A DNA stretch of 48,534 bases, taken from positions 1 through 48,534 of the forward strand of contig MKTV01000090.1 of NCBI GenBank assembly GCA_001898425.1, in the 5' to 3' direction. Shown here in pieces: positions 6,505 through 14,486 of the stretch. The DNA is from Rhodospirillales bacterium 69-11 (GTDB lineage: Bacteria; Pseudomonadota; Alphaproteobacteria; Acetobacterales; Acetobacteraceae). A program made the translations under genes and the position numbers. Numbering within the stretch: the stretch's first letter is position 1; each line of letters begins with the position of its first letter. Under the pieces are notes generated by a model, which was not told the DNA's origin, searched no databases, and saw nothing but the letters and a program-made list of their open reading frames with translations.

Positions 6505-7970
6505 TGCTGCTGGATCGGCTGCAATGCCCGGCCTGCGGCGCCTCGCTGCGGGCCGTCGGGTCCGAGGCGCTGCGCTGCAACCGCTGCGACGCGGGCGTGC
6601 CGGTGCAGGACGGCATCATCGACTTCGTGCAGGGGCGCCTGGGCACGATCCTCTCGCACGAGGCCTACGACGCCGAACACGCGATCGACCCCGGCCGCGT
6701 CGAGCAGCACTACCGCGAGATCCGCGACGCCGCCGGGGATCGCTGGCCCGCCACCCTCGGCACCACCCTCGAGGTCGGCTGCGGCACCGGCCTCCTCTCC
6801 CGCGCCCTGCTGGGCCACGGCGATGTCGGCGCCCTCCTGCTGACCGACGTCTCGACCGGCATGCTGGCGACCTGCCGCACCGCCCTGCAGGCCGGCGGGC
6901 TGGTGGGCCACGTGCCGCTGCTGTTCGCGACCCATTCCGGGGAGGAGGCGGCGTTCCGGGAAGGCGGGTTCGACACCTGCGCCGGAACGTCGGTGCTGCA
7001 CCACATCCTGGACGTGCCAGGTTTCCTGCAGCGCGTGTTCCGCCTGTTGCGGCCGGGCGGCCGCGCCTTCTTCCTCGAGCCGAACGCACGCTACCACCGC
7101 GCGGTGATGCAGGCGCTGGCCGATGTCGTCGCGCAGCTCATGGCCCGCGATCCCGCGCCCTCGCCGGGGCGGCAGAAGCTGTTCAATCTGCTCGCCAGCA
7201 CGCGGCGGGCGATGATGCACCAGGGCGACCTGCCCTATCTCGCCGGTCTCGAGGACAAGCACGTCTTCGTCGCCGAGGAGATCGAGCGCACCGGCCGCGC
7301 CGCCGGCTTCGCGGTGGCGGAGGCGCTGCCGACCGGCCTGTTCCGTTCGGGCGCCTCGATGGTCTCCTCGCTCTGCGCCCAGCTCGATCTCTCCGAGGCG
7401 CTGCGGGACCAGGTGGTCGGCATGATGCCGGCCCATGCCGCGCGCTACCTTCCGCTCCTGGCCGACCGCGACCTCTCGCCCTCCTTCGTGCTGTGGTTCG
7501 AGAAGAGCGTCGGCCCTCGCCCGGCGCGGTTCAGCCCCCCGCCCCAGGACCGCGACGGGGAAGCGTTCACCCAGCGCGCGCCCGAACCCGCCGGCGGCCT
7601 GCCGCCCCGGTTCTCGCTTCGCCTCCTCGCCGAGGCGGAGGGGAACGGCACGGCGGTCGCGCTGTCCGGCTGGTGCATCGCCAATGCGGAGGTGAGCTGG
7701 GTCCGCGTCCGCATCGGCCCCCACGCCCGCAGCGCGCCGCTCTGGATCCCGCGTCCGGATGCCCATGCGGCGGTCAATGCGGCGGGTGCGTTCCCGAACT
7801 GGACCTCACTCTGCTGCGGCGTGGACGAGCGGCTGTCCTTTCCGGACATCCCGCCCGATCCCGATGGCTTGCCGCTGATCGTGGAGCTGGTCATGGCGGA
7901 CGGCCCGGTGATCCGACTGAAGGCCTCCCCGCGCCTCGTCCCCGGCGAGGCGCTGGCCGTCACCGCCTGA
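6504..7970 (+). CDS. Zinc-ribbon class I SAM-dependent methyltransferase
   Basis: A 488-residue protein. Residues 1-35 form a Trm112-like zinc ribbon with C8-x2-C11 and C25-x2-C28. Residues 80-245 are a class I methyltransferase with the SAM loop LEVGCGTGLL, an acidic strand end (LLTDVS) and the FDTCAGTSVLHHI segment. From about 375 to the end is a separate beta-rich domain (ALSGWCIANAEVSWVRVRIG) that resembles carbohydrate-type or glycosyltransferase-associated modules. The ATG at 6504 overlaps the previous stop and places the zinc ribbon at the very N-terminus, which decides the start. The methyl acceptor is unknown; zinc-ribbon methyltransferases often work in natural-product, ubiquinone-like or surface-glycan pathways. 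Confidence 0.82.
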   Translation: MLLDRLQCPACGASLRAVGSEALRCNRCDAGVPVQDGIIDFVQGRLGTILSHEAYDAEHAIDPGRVEQHYREIRDAAGDRWPATLGTTLEVGCGTGLLSRALLGHGDVGALLLTDVSTGMLATCRTALQAGGLVGHVPLLFATHSGEEAAFREGGFDTCAGTSVLHHILDVPGFLQRVFRLLRPGGRAFFLEPNARYHRAVMQALADVVAQLMARDPAPSPGRQKLFNLLASTRRAMMHQGDLPYLAGLEDKHVFVAEEIERTGRAAGFAVAEALPTGLFRSGASMVSSLCAQLDLSEALRDQVVGMMPAHAARYLPLLADRDLSPSFVLWFEKSVGPRPARFSPPPQDRDGEAFTQRAPEPAGGLPPRFSLRLLAEAEGNGTAVALSGWCIANAEVSWVRVRIGPHARSAPLWIPRPDAHAAVNAAGAFPNWTSLCCGVDERLSFPDIPPDPDGLPLIVELVMADGPVIRLKASPRLVPGEALAVTA

Positions 7971-8086
7971 CCACCGCGGCACGGAGCGTCACCCGCGTCC
8001 GGCACGGTTCGGCGCGCGCGGAAGCGTCGGTCCTGGCCCTGCGCGCCTCCCCTGCTACAGTCGTCCCCGACAGGGGAGTGTGCGCG

Positions 8087-10297
8087 ATGCAGGCCGAAAC
8101 GATCTACGAGGCGCCGCGGATCGCCGGGCGGGACGGCGAAACCGTCGTCACCAGCACCTGCGGGCACAATTGCGGCGGCCGCTGCGTGGTCAACGCGCAT
8201 GTCCGCGACGGGCGGATCGTGCACATCTCCACCGACCAGCGCCGCTGGAACCCCGATCATCCGCCGCTGCCGGCCTGCGCGCGCGGCGTCGGCCAGATCG
8301 AGCGCACCTACCATCCCGACCGGCTGCAATATCCGATGCGCCGCGTTGGCCCGCGCGGGTCGGGCCAGTTCGAGCGGATCTCCTGGGACGAGGCGCTCGA
8401 CACCGTGGCGCGCGAGATGCTGCGGGTGCGGGACACCTATGGCAACGCGGCGATCCTGGATGCCTCGCGCACCGGCAGCCAATCCATGCTGCACGGCCGC
8501 GTCGCGGCGCAGCGCTTCCTCTACATGTTCGGCGGCTGCACCGACCTGTGGTCGAACATGTCGGCCGAGGCCGAGGTGTTCTCGGTCCGGATGACCTATG
8601 GCAGCCCCGACTACAAATCCGCCGGCCGCGAGCCGACCGATTACGCGAATTCGAAGCTGATCGTGATGTGGGGCTGGAGTCCCGGGGACGGCACGTTCGG
8701 CACCGGCACCATGGCCTGGCTCAGGCACGCGAAGAAGCAGGGCACGCGCATCGTCTGCGTCGATCCGCGGCAGACCGCCACCAGCCGCCAGCTCGCCGAC
8801 GAGCACGTCTTCCTGCGTCCGTCCTCCGACACCGCGGCGCTGGTCGCGATGGCCCATGTGATCGTGAGCGAGGGGCTGCACGACCAGGCCTATTGCGACC
8901 GCCACGTGCTGGGCTTCGACGAGGCGCATCTGCCCGAGGGCGCGCCCGCCGGCTCCTCCTGGCGCAGCTACCTGCTGGGCGAGCATGACGGCCAGCCGAA
9001 GACGCCGGAGTGGGCCGAGGCGATCACCGGCATCCCCGCCGCCACGCTGCGCCGGCTCGCGATCGACTTCGCCACCACGAAGCCCGCGGCCCTGCAATGC
9101 GGCTACGCGCCCGGCCGCACGCTGTACGGGGAGCAGTTCCATCGCGCCGCCTACGCGCTCGCGGCCATCACCGGCAACGTGGGCATCGCCGGCGGCAGCT
9201 CCGGAGTGAGCAACGGCGCGACCGGGCGGGCCGGCATCCGCAGCCTGCCCATCGGCAAGAACCCAGTCGACGCGCGCGTCGCCTCGCCGCTGCTCGCCGA
9301 CCTGCTCGCGCGCGGGCGGGCGGGCGGCTATCCGGCGGACGTGAAACTGATCTACTCGGCGGGCGGCGACCTGTTCAACCAGTGCCCGAACGCCGCCAAG
9401 ATCGCGGCCTCGCTCGACGGCGTGGAGTTCATCGTCGTGCAGGACCATTTCCTGACGCCGACCGCACAGCATGCCGACATCGTTCTGCCGGCCACCACCT
9501 TCTGGGAGCGGAACGACGTCCACACGCCATGGGCGGGCGCCGGCCACTACGCGATCTACATGCGCCAGGCGATCGCGCCGATGTACGAGTGCCGCAACGA
9601 CATCGACATCTTCGACGAACTCTCGCGCCGGGTCGGGCTCAACGCCTACAACGACAAGACCGAGGAGGCGTGGCTGCGCGAACTCACCCGCGACGCGGTC
9701 GACGATTTCGACCGGTTCGCCGAAGCGGGCGTGGCGCGCTTCCCGCCGCCCGCGGAGCCGGTCGCCTTCGCGGCCCAGATCCGCGACCCGGACCGCCACC
9801 GGTTCCCCACGCCCTCCGGCAGGATCGAGGTCTATTCGACGGTGCTCGCCGCCAACCCCGATCCGTACGGGCTTGGGCGCATCCCGCCGGTGCCGACCTG
9901 GATGGGCATGCCGGAGACCGACGAGCGCTTCCCGCTCCTGCTGTGCACGCCGAAGTCGCGGGCGCGCACGCATTCGATCCACGGCAACCAGTCGCAACTG
10001 GCGCGCGTCGATCCCGACACGGTCTGGATGCACCCCGACGATGCCGCCGTTCGGGGCCTGCGGCATGGCGCGCGCGTGCGGGTGGTGAGCGCCGCGGGCG
10101 CCACGGTACTGCCGCTGGAGATCACCGACCGCATCGCGCCCGGCGTCGTCTCGATCAAGGAAGGCGCGTGGTTCTCGCCGGATGCCGCGGGCACGGACGG
10201 CGCGGGGTGCGCCAACGCGCTGACCCTCGACCGCTCCGCCCCGTGCGGCGCCACGACCTACAACAGCAACAGCGTCGAGGTCACGGCGTGGGCGTGA
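8087..10297 (+). CDS. DmsA-like molybdopterin oxidoreductase (bis-MGD, one 4Fe-4S cluster), orphan
   Basis: A 736-residue catalytic subunit of the DMSO reductase superfamily. The cluster ligands C25-x3-C29-x3-C33 and C64 bind one 4Fe-4S cluster; then come ISWDEAL, the segments expected to bind bis-molybdopterin guanine dinucleotide, and the C-terminal beta-barrel (LLLCTPKSRARTHSIHGN). Closest in visible motif style is DmsA/YnfE. The likely molybdenum ligand is a serine in SNMSAEAE (inferred). There is no twin-arginine signal, so it is predicted cytoplasmic, and no DmsB-type ferredoxin subunit, membrane anchor or DmsD chaperone follows. AGGGGAG lies 8 bases ahead of the ATG. Its end overlaps the convergent TetR gene by 17 bases. 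Substrate and electron partner are unknown. Confidence 0.88.
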   Translation: MQAETIYEAPRIAGRDGETVVTSTCGHNCGGRCVVNAHVRDGRIVHISTDQRRWNPDHPPLPACARGVGQIERTYHPDRLQYPMRRVGPRGSGQFERISWDEALDTVAREMLRVRDTYGNAAILDASRTGSQSMLHGRVAAQRFLYMFGGCTDLWSNMSAEAEVFSVRMTYGSPDYKSAGREPTDYANSKLIVMWGWSPGDGTFGTGTMAWLRHAKKQGTRIVCVDPRQTATSRQLADEHVFLRPSSDTAALVAMAHVIVSEGLHDQAYCDRHVLGFDEAHLPEGAPAGSSWRSYLLGEHDGQPKTPEWAEAITGIPAATLRRLAIDFATTKPAALQCGYAPGRTLYGEQFHRAAYALAAITGNVGIAGGSSGVSNGATGRAGIRSLPIGKNPVDARVASPLLADLLARGRAGGYPADVKLIYSAGGDLFNQCPNAAKIAASLDGVEFIVVQDHFLTPTAQHADIVLPATTFWERNDVHTPWAGAGHYAIYMRQAIAPMYECRNDIDIFDELSRRVGLNAYNDKTEEAWLRELTRDAVDDFDRFAEAGVARFPPPAEPVAFAAQIRDPDRHRFPTPSGRIEVYSTVLAANPDPYGLGRIPPVPTWMGMPETDERFPLLLCTPKSRARTHSIHGNQSQLARVDPDTVWMHPDDAAVRGLRHGARVRVVSAAGATVLPLEITDRIAPGVVSIKEGAWFSPDAAGTDGAGCANALTLDRSAPCGATTYNSNSVEVTAWA

Positions 10298-10901
10298 TGC
10301 CCTCCAGCGCCATCGCCGCCAGCATCCGCGCGAAGGCGCGCAGGTCCAGGACGCCGTCCGGATCGAACCACAGCACGGCACCGCTCATCGCGCTGCACAG
10401 GCTGCGCGCGACGAGCGCCACCTGCGCCGGATCGGCGCTGGGAACGGCTTCGGCGAGCACCGCCCCGAACATCTCGGCAAGCCCCCGCCCCCGGCGGCGC
10501 ACCGCGTCCCGGTCCGCCCGAGCGGGTTCGTCGGCACAGCGGAGGAGCATGCGGTGCGCGTCGCGTTCCGCGAGCGCGGAGGCGAGATAGGCGCCGATCA
10601 TCGCCTCCAGCCGCGCCGCCGCCTCCTCGGTCGCGGCGGCCTCCCGCGCGGCCAGCACCCAGCAGGTCAGCGCATCGAGATGCCGCCGCATCACCGCCGC
10701 CAGCAGCGCCGCCCGGTTCGGATAGCAGGACTCGAAGCTGCTCCGGGGCAGGCGCGCGGCCGCCGTGATCGCGCGCGGGGTGGCGCGCAGCATTCCCCGA
10801 TCCCGCACCACGGCCGCCGCCGCCCGCCGAAGCTGTCGGCAGTGCAGCGACAGGTCGGCCGTCCGGTCGGTCGCGCGGTCGGCGGGCGGGACGAGGATCA
10901 T
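10281..10901 (-). CDS. TetR-family transcriptional regulator
   Basis: A 206-residue TetR-type repressor. An N-terminal helix-turn-helix at about residues 25-70 (TPRAITAAARLPRSSFESCYPNRAALLAAV) is followed by an all-helical ligand domain. The recognition helix reads SSFESCYPN where most members have S-hYYHFxxKE, so it is divergent but recognisable. It is convergent with the molybdoenzyme gene, with 17 bases of overlap, and divergent from the SIMPL gene. A perfect palindrome in that divergent gap (10941-10953) is the probable operator, implying autoregulation and control of the SIMPL gene. The ligand is unknown. Confidence 0.82.
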   Translation of the reverse strand: MILVPPADRATDRTADLSLHCRQLRRAAAAVVRDRGMLRATPRAITAAARLPRSSFESCYPNRAALLAAVMRRHLDALTCWVLAAREAAATEEAAARLEAMIGAYLASALAERDAHRMLLRCADEPARADRDAVRRRGRGLAEMFGAVLAEAVPSADPAQVALVARSLCSAMSGAVLWFDPDGVLDLRAFARMLAAMALEGITPTP

Positions 10902-10940
10902 GCGGGTCTCCGGCGGTGGACGTGACGTCTGTCTGATATA

Positions 10941-10953
10941 CTAACAATGTTAG
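10941..10953. promoter_or_regulatory. Palindromic operator, probably for the adjacent TetR regulator
   Basis: CTAACA-A-TGTTAG, a perfect 6+6 base inverted repeat in an AT-rich patch within very GC-rich DNA. It sits 40 bases upstream of the tetR start and 81 bases upstream of the SIMPL gene. A TATACT hexamer overlaps its left edge on the plus strand, and on the minus strand it falls between possible -35 and -10 elements. Assignment to the TetR protein is by position. Confidence 0.6.
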
Positions 10954-11033
10954 AAATGCAACCGGAAGCATCCCCGGCTTGCCCGCCTCCCGCCAAGCGG
11001 GCAGGGTGCGCGCGCCCCAGCAGAGGTCGTCGC

Positions 11034-11726
11034 ATGCTCTCACGGTCCGCCCTCTCCGCCGCCCCGCTCGCCGCCGTTCTCCTGTTCGGGACCGCGCCGG
11101 CCCGCGCCGAGACGATGCTGCATCTGGCGGAGACCGCGACGGTGATGGCCGAACCCGACGAGCTTGCGGCGGCGGTGCGAGCGGAGGCGACCAGCCCCTC
11201 GGCCGCGGATGCGCAGGCGCGGGTGAACGCGCTGGTGCAGGAGGCGCTGACGCGCGCGCGGGGCGTCGCGGGCGTGACGGTCTCGACCGGCGGCTATGGC
11301 GTCTGGCGCACCGGCCTGACGCCGCAGGAGCGCACCGAACGCTGGCAGGCGGTGCAGACGGTGAACCTGAGCGGGCATGAGGGGACGGTGCTGCTGAAGC
11401 TGGTCGGAGAGCTCCAGCAACGCGGGCTCGCGGTCACCAGCCTGGGGTGGCGCCTGTCGCGTGCGGCTGCCAAGCGCGCGCAGGAGGAGGCCACCCGCCG
11501 TGCGATCGCCGGCCTGCGCGGCCGGATGGAGGAGGCGGCGAAGCTGCTCGAGCTGCGCTTCGACTCGTTCCGCAGCGTCCGGCTCGACGAGGCGTCCCCG
11601 CATCCGGCGATGCTGCGCGCGGCCGCGCCGATGGCGATGGCCGCCGCCCCGCCGCCGAACGCGACGCCCGAGGACGTCGCGGTCACCGCGACCGTCGAGG
11701 CGGACGCCGTCCTCCAGCCGCACTGA
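11034..11726 (+). CDS. SIMPL-domain (DUF541) periplasmic protein
   Basis: A 230-residue secreted protein. Residues 1-25 are a signal peptide (LSAAPLAAVLLFGTAPARA). The mature part starts with the strand HLAETATVMAEPDELAAAVRAEATSPSAADAQARVN typical of SIMPL (DUF541) proteins, followed by the VSTGGYGVWR turn, a long helix (residues 145-175), a conserved RFDSFRSVRLDE strand and a final VAVTATVEADAVL strand. Members are found in outer membrane, periplasm or secreted fractions, some linked to oxidative stress; the molecular role is open. The start at 11034 has AGAGG before it and puts the signal peptide at the N-terminus; the frame is open further upstream, but that part is not protein-like. It probably belongs to the TetR regulon. 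Confidence 0.8.
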   Translation: MLSRSALSAAPLAAVLLFGTAPARAETMLHLAETATVMAEPDELAAAVRAEATSPSAADAQARVNALVQEALTRARGVAGVTVSTGGYGVWRTGLTPQERTERWQAVQTVNLSGHEGTVLLKLVGELQQRGLAVTSLGWRLSRAAAKRAQEEATRRAIAGLRGRMEEAAKLLELRFDSFRSVRLDEASPHPAMLRAAAPMAMAAAPPPNATPEDVAVTATVEADAVLQPH

Positions 11727-11808
11727 GGCGCACGCGGCCTCCGCGACGGCGCTTCGCCGCCGAGCACCGCGGTAGCGGTCACATCTTCCGCCCCATCCGC
11801 ACCGCTTC

Positions 11809-11814
11809 TATGAT
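11809..11814 (+). promoter_or_regulatory. Possible -10 element ahead of the solute-binding protein gene
   Basis: TATGAT stands alone in GC-rich sequence 82 bases before the start codon; the matching -35 position (TTCCGC) is poor. The rest of the 169-base gap 11727-11895 shows no gene. Confidence 0.35.
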
Positions 11815-11895
11815 CCGACCGCCCCATCCGGGGTAGCCTTGCGGTCACCGACGCCTGCCGTCCCGTGCCGCCGGGTGGCTTCAAGGAGGAAACAA

Positions 11896-13233
11896 ATGAT
11901 CCGTCGCCGTCGCCTCTTGCAGGCGTCCGCCGCCTTCGCGGCTGCTCCGCTGGCAGCCCCCGCCATCGTCGAGCGCGCCAACGCCCAGTCGGCCTTCGAC
12001 TGGAAGCAGTGCAAGGGCCAGAGCATCGAGGTGAACTTCCAGCTCTCGCCGCGCGGCGACCTGGCGAAGAACAACCTGAAGAAATTCGAGGAACTGACCG
12101 GCATCAAGGTCGGCTTCGAGCAGATCCCCGAACAGCAGCAGCGTCCCAAGGCCGCCATGGAGATGGCGACCGGCCATCCCAGCTTCGACGCGCTCAACGT
12201 CGCGATGCACGTGCAGAAGCGACTGATCGAGAAGGCCAAGTGGATGGAGGACCTGCGTCCCTACATCGCCGACAAGAGCCTGACCAACCCGGACTTCGAC
12301 CTGGCCGACTTCAGCAAGCCCTCGATGGCGGTGGCCACCGGCGAGGACGGCAAGATCAACGTCCTGCCGCTCAACCAGGACCTGTTCATCGTCTTCTACA
12401 ACAAGGAGCTGCTGGCGGCGAAAGGCTTCAAGGAGCCGCCCAAGACCTTCGACGAGATGATGTCGATGGCGAAGGCGCTGACCGATCCCTCGAAGCAGGT
12501 CTACGGTTTCGTGGGCCGCGGCGTGAAGAACGCCAACGTGGTGCTGTACGACAGCATCCTGCTGGGCTGGGACCAGGAGACGGTGACGCCGGACGGCAAG
12601 AAGCTGCTGACCGACACGCCGGCGGCGATCGAGGCCGGCAAGTGGTACCAGCAGATCATGAAGCAGTATGGTCCGCCGGGGAACATCGGTTTCAACTGGA
12701 ACGAGTGCCAGACGACGTTCATGCAGGGCCGCGCGGCGATGTGGTGGGACGGCATCGGCTTCTCCGCCCCGCTGCTCGACAAGACCAAGTCGAAGGTGGT
12801 CGACAAGGTCGGCTTCGCCCCCGTCCCCGCCGGCCCGAAGGCGCATAACTGCGCCACCTTCATCGACGGCATGGGCATCCCCGCGACGGCGAAGAACAAG
12901 AAGGCCGCCTGGCTGTGGCTGCAGTGGATCACCGGCAAGGACATGCAGGCCGAACAGCTCCGCACCGGCGCGGGCACGCCGGCCCGCCTGTCCGTCTATG
13001 CGCGGACCGACATCCAGAAGAACAGCACCTTCCCGAAGGAGTGGTTCGACACGACCGAGACCAGCCTGAAGCTGGCGCGGTCCGGCCTGCCGGTGATCGT
13101 GCCGGTGACCGAGTTCCGCGACACGATCGGGGTTGCGCTGACCAACATCGTGGGCGGTGCCGACGTCGCGACGGAGCTGAAGAAGGCGACGGCGGCGTTC
13201 CAGCCGGTCCTCGACAAGTCGAACGAGGGCTGA
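11896..13233 (+). CDS. Extracellular solute-binding protein of a carbohydrate-type ABC importer (orphan)
   Basis: A 445-residue periplasmic binding protein of family 1 (sugar or glycerol-phosphate type). The N-terminus RRRRLLQASAAFAAAPLAAPA is a Tat-like export signal (RRRRLL where the consensus is S/T-RRxFL) and is probably cut after ANA. The two-lobe fold is visible through KKFEELTGIKVGFEQIPEQQ, the hinge LPLNQDLFIVFYNKELL, GWDQETVTPDGKKLL, the MQGRAAMWWDG stretch and WLWLQWITGKD. The gene has a perfect AGGAGG five bases before its ATG. No permease or ATPase gene is adjacent: a GC-rich hairpin and repeats follow, then convergent lpxC. The importer it serves must be encoded elsewhere, or the protein has another role. 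Confidence 0.9.
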   Translation: MIRRRRLLQASAAFAAAPLAAPAIVERANAQSAFDWKQCKGQSIEVNFQLSPRGDLAKNNLKKFEELTGIKVGFEQIPEQQQRPKAAMEMATGHPSFDALNVAMHVQKRLIEKAKWMEDLRPYIADKSLTNPDFDLADFSKPSMAVATGEDGKINVLPLNQDLFIVFYNKELLAAKGFKEPPKTFDEMMSMAKALTDPSKQVYGFVGRGVKNANVVLYDSILLGWDQETVTPDGKKLLTDTPAAIEAGKWYQQIMKQYGPPGNIGFNWNECQTTFMQGRAAMWWDGIGFSAPLLDKTKSKVVDKVGFAPVPAGPKAHNCATFIDGMGIPATAKNKKAAWLWLQWITGKDMQAEQLRTGAGTPARLSVYARTDIQKNSTFPKEWFDTTETSLKLARSGLPVIVPVTEFRDTIGVALTNIVGGADVATELKKATAAFQPVLDKSNEG

Positions 13234-13243
13234 GGCAAGAACC

Positions 13244-13269
13244 GGCCGGGGGGCCACCCGCCCCCGGCC
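13244..13269 (+). terminator. GC-rich hairpin after the solute-binding protein gene
   Basis: GGCCGGGGG at 13244-13252 pairs with CCCCCGGCC at 13261-13269 around an 8-base loop, ten bases past the stop codon. There is no T tract, so termination strength is uncertain; it may stabilise the 3' end of the message. Confidence 0.5.
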
Positions 13270-13352
13270 ATCCACGACTGACGGTGACCCATGGACTGAC
13301 CGCGCCTCACGCGGCGAAATCGTGGATGGCCGGCCCAAGGCCGGCCATGACG
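13266..13352. repeat. Dispersed palindromic repeat, copy 1
   Basis: GGCCATCCACGAC at 13266-13278 and its complement TCGTGGATGGCC from 13320 frame the element, which ends CCGGCCATGAC at 13352. The same units recur at 18567-18698, 20649-20736 and 25091-25166. This copy lies between the convergent solute-binding protein and lpxC genes. Confidence 0.75.
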
Positions 13353-13371
13353 CAGGGTCGAGAGCGGGCGT

Positions 13372-14316
13372 TCAGGCCGCGGCGAGTGCGGGCGGCGCGG
13401 GCAGCGGCCGCCAGGCCGAACGGTCGGCGAACAGGGCCCGCAGCAGCTTGTTGTTGAGCGCGTGCCCGGACCTGTGGGCGACGAACCGGCCATGCAGCGG
13501 CTGGCCGGCCAGGGCCAGGTCGCCCACCGCGTCCAGCAGCTTGTGGCGGACGAACTCGCCCTCCATGCGCAACCCGCCCGGGTTCAGCACGCGCGCGCCT
13601 TCGACCACCAGGGCGTTATCGAGGCTGCCGCCGCGGGCGAGGCCCATCGCGCGGAGCTGCTCGACCTCCTCCGCCATCGCGAAGGTGCGAGCGCCCGCCA
13701 ACTCGTGCCGGAAGCTGGCCTCCGAGAGCTGGAGTTCATAGGCCTGCCGGCCGATCGCCGCCGCGGCGAAATCGATCGACATGGCCATCCCGAGGCCGCA
13801 CGGCCCGAACCGGTTCGGACGCAATTCGGCGAAGGCGGCGCCGTCGCTCACGCGCACCGGCTGCAGAATCTCGATGCCGCGCCGCGGCACGGCCTGCTCC
13901 ACGGCGCCGGCGCAATCGAGCAGGAACAGGATCGGCGCGGCGGAGCCGTCCAGGATCGGCACTTCCGGGCCGTCCAGCGTGACCAGCGCATTGTCGATGC
14001 CCTTGGCCGCGAGCGCCGCCATCAGGTGCTCGACCGTGCCGACGCGCAGCGTCGGATCGCCGGGAACGCCCAGGACGGTGCAGAGCCGCGTATCCACGAC
14101 GTTGTCGAACCGCGCGGGCAGCGTGCGGTCCAGGTCGGTGCGGTGGAAGACGATGCCGCTGTCGGGTCCGGCCGGGTGGATCGTCATCTGCACTCGGGCA
14201 CCCGAATGCACGCCGACCCCGACGCAGTCGATCGGCGCCTTCAACGTACGCTGCCAGACGGCCTCACGCGAGGCGGGGGCCTGTTCCAGCTCCATGGTCT
14301 GCGGCAGTCCGTCCAT
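13372..14316 (-). CDS. lpxC: LpxC, UDP-3-O-acyl-N-acetylglucosamine deacetylase
   Basis: The zinc-dependent deacetylase at the committed step of lipid A synthesis, cytosolic, 314 residues. Zinc ligands H97 (VEHLMAAL), H258 and D262 (FVRHKLLD) and the catalytic H285 (HRSGH) are all present. The two repeated domains are visible, the second starting near residue 150. The start is ATG at 14316; an in-frame ATG at residue 8 is an alternative because the first seven residues are not conserved. It follows ftsZ after 170 bases that contain a hairpin and a 16-base tandem duplication, so it may have its own promoter. LpxC closes the dcw cluster, as in many proteobacteria. Confidence 0.97.
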   Translation of the reverse strand: MDGLPQTMELEQAPASREAVWQRTLKAPIDCVGVGVHSGARVQMTIHPAGPDSGIVFHRTDLDRTLPARFDNVVDTRLCTVLGVPGDPTLRVGTVEHLMAALAAKGIDNALVTLDGPEVPILDGSAAPILFLLDCAGAVEQAVPRRGIEILQPVRVSDGAAFAELRPNRFGPCGLGMAMSIDFAAAAIGRQAYELQLSEASFRHELAGARTFAMAEEVEQLRAMGLARGGSLDNALVVEGARVLNPGGLRMEGEFVRHKLLDAVGDLALAGQPLHGRFVAHRSGHALNNKLLRALFADRSAWRPLPAPPALAAA

Positions 14317-14330
14317 TCCGTCCGGTTCCC

Positions 14331-14362
14331 CGAGGGTGACGATCGACGAGGGTGACGATCGG
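14331..14362. repeat. 16-base tandem duplication upstream of lpxC
   Basis: CGAGGGTGACGATCGA at 14331-14346 is repeated at 14347-14362 with one change at the last base. It starts 15 bases upstream of the lpxC start codon. It could be a recent slippage event or a regulatory direct repeat. Confidence 0.7.
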
Positions 14363-14381
14363 TGCCGGCCGGCAAAAGCAC

Positions 14382-14420
14382 CAGCGGCAGTCTCACCCTA
14401 CGGGGGCGGGACTGCCGCTG
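14382..14420 (-). terminator. Hairpin between ftsZ and lpxC
   Basis: CAGCGGCAGTC (14382-14392) pairs perfectly with GACTGCCGCTG (14410-14420) around a 17-base loop. Read on the minus strand it lies after ftsZ and is followed by GGTGCTTTTGCC, a weak T run. It probably terminates or attenuates the dcw transcript before lpxC. Confidence 0.5.
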
Positions 14421-14486
14421 CCAGTCAATCATTGTTGCCGAGTGTTTCTCAACAACCCTTTGTTTTCACGGCATTTGCTGCGCCGC

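Noticed and set aside
7445-10381. 978-residue reading frame on the minus strand
   Set aside because: It lies antiparallel to the molybdoenzyme and methyltransferase genes, is rich in Arg/Gly/Val/His as expected of a GC-rich shadow frame, and has no family motifs.
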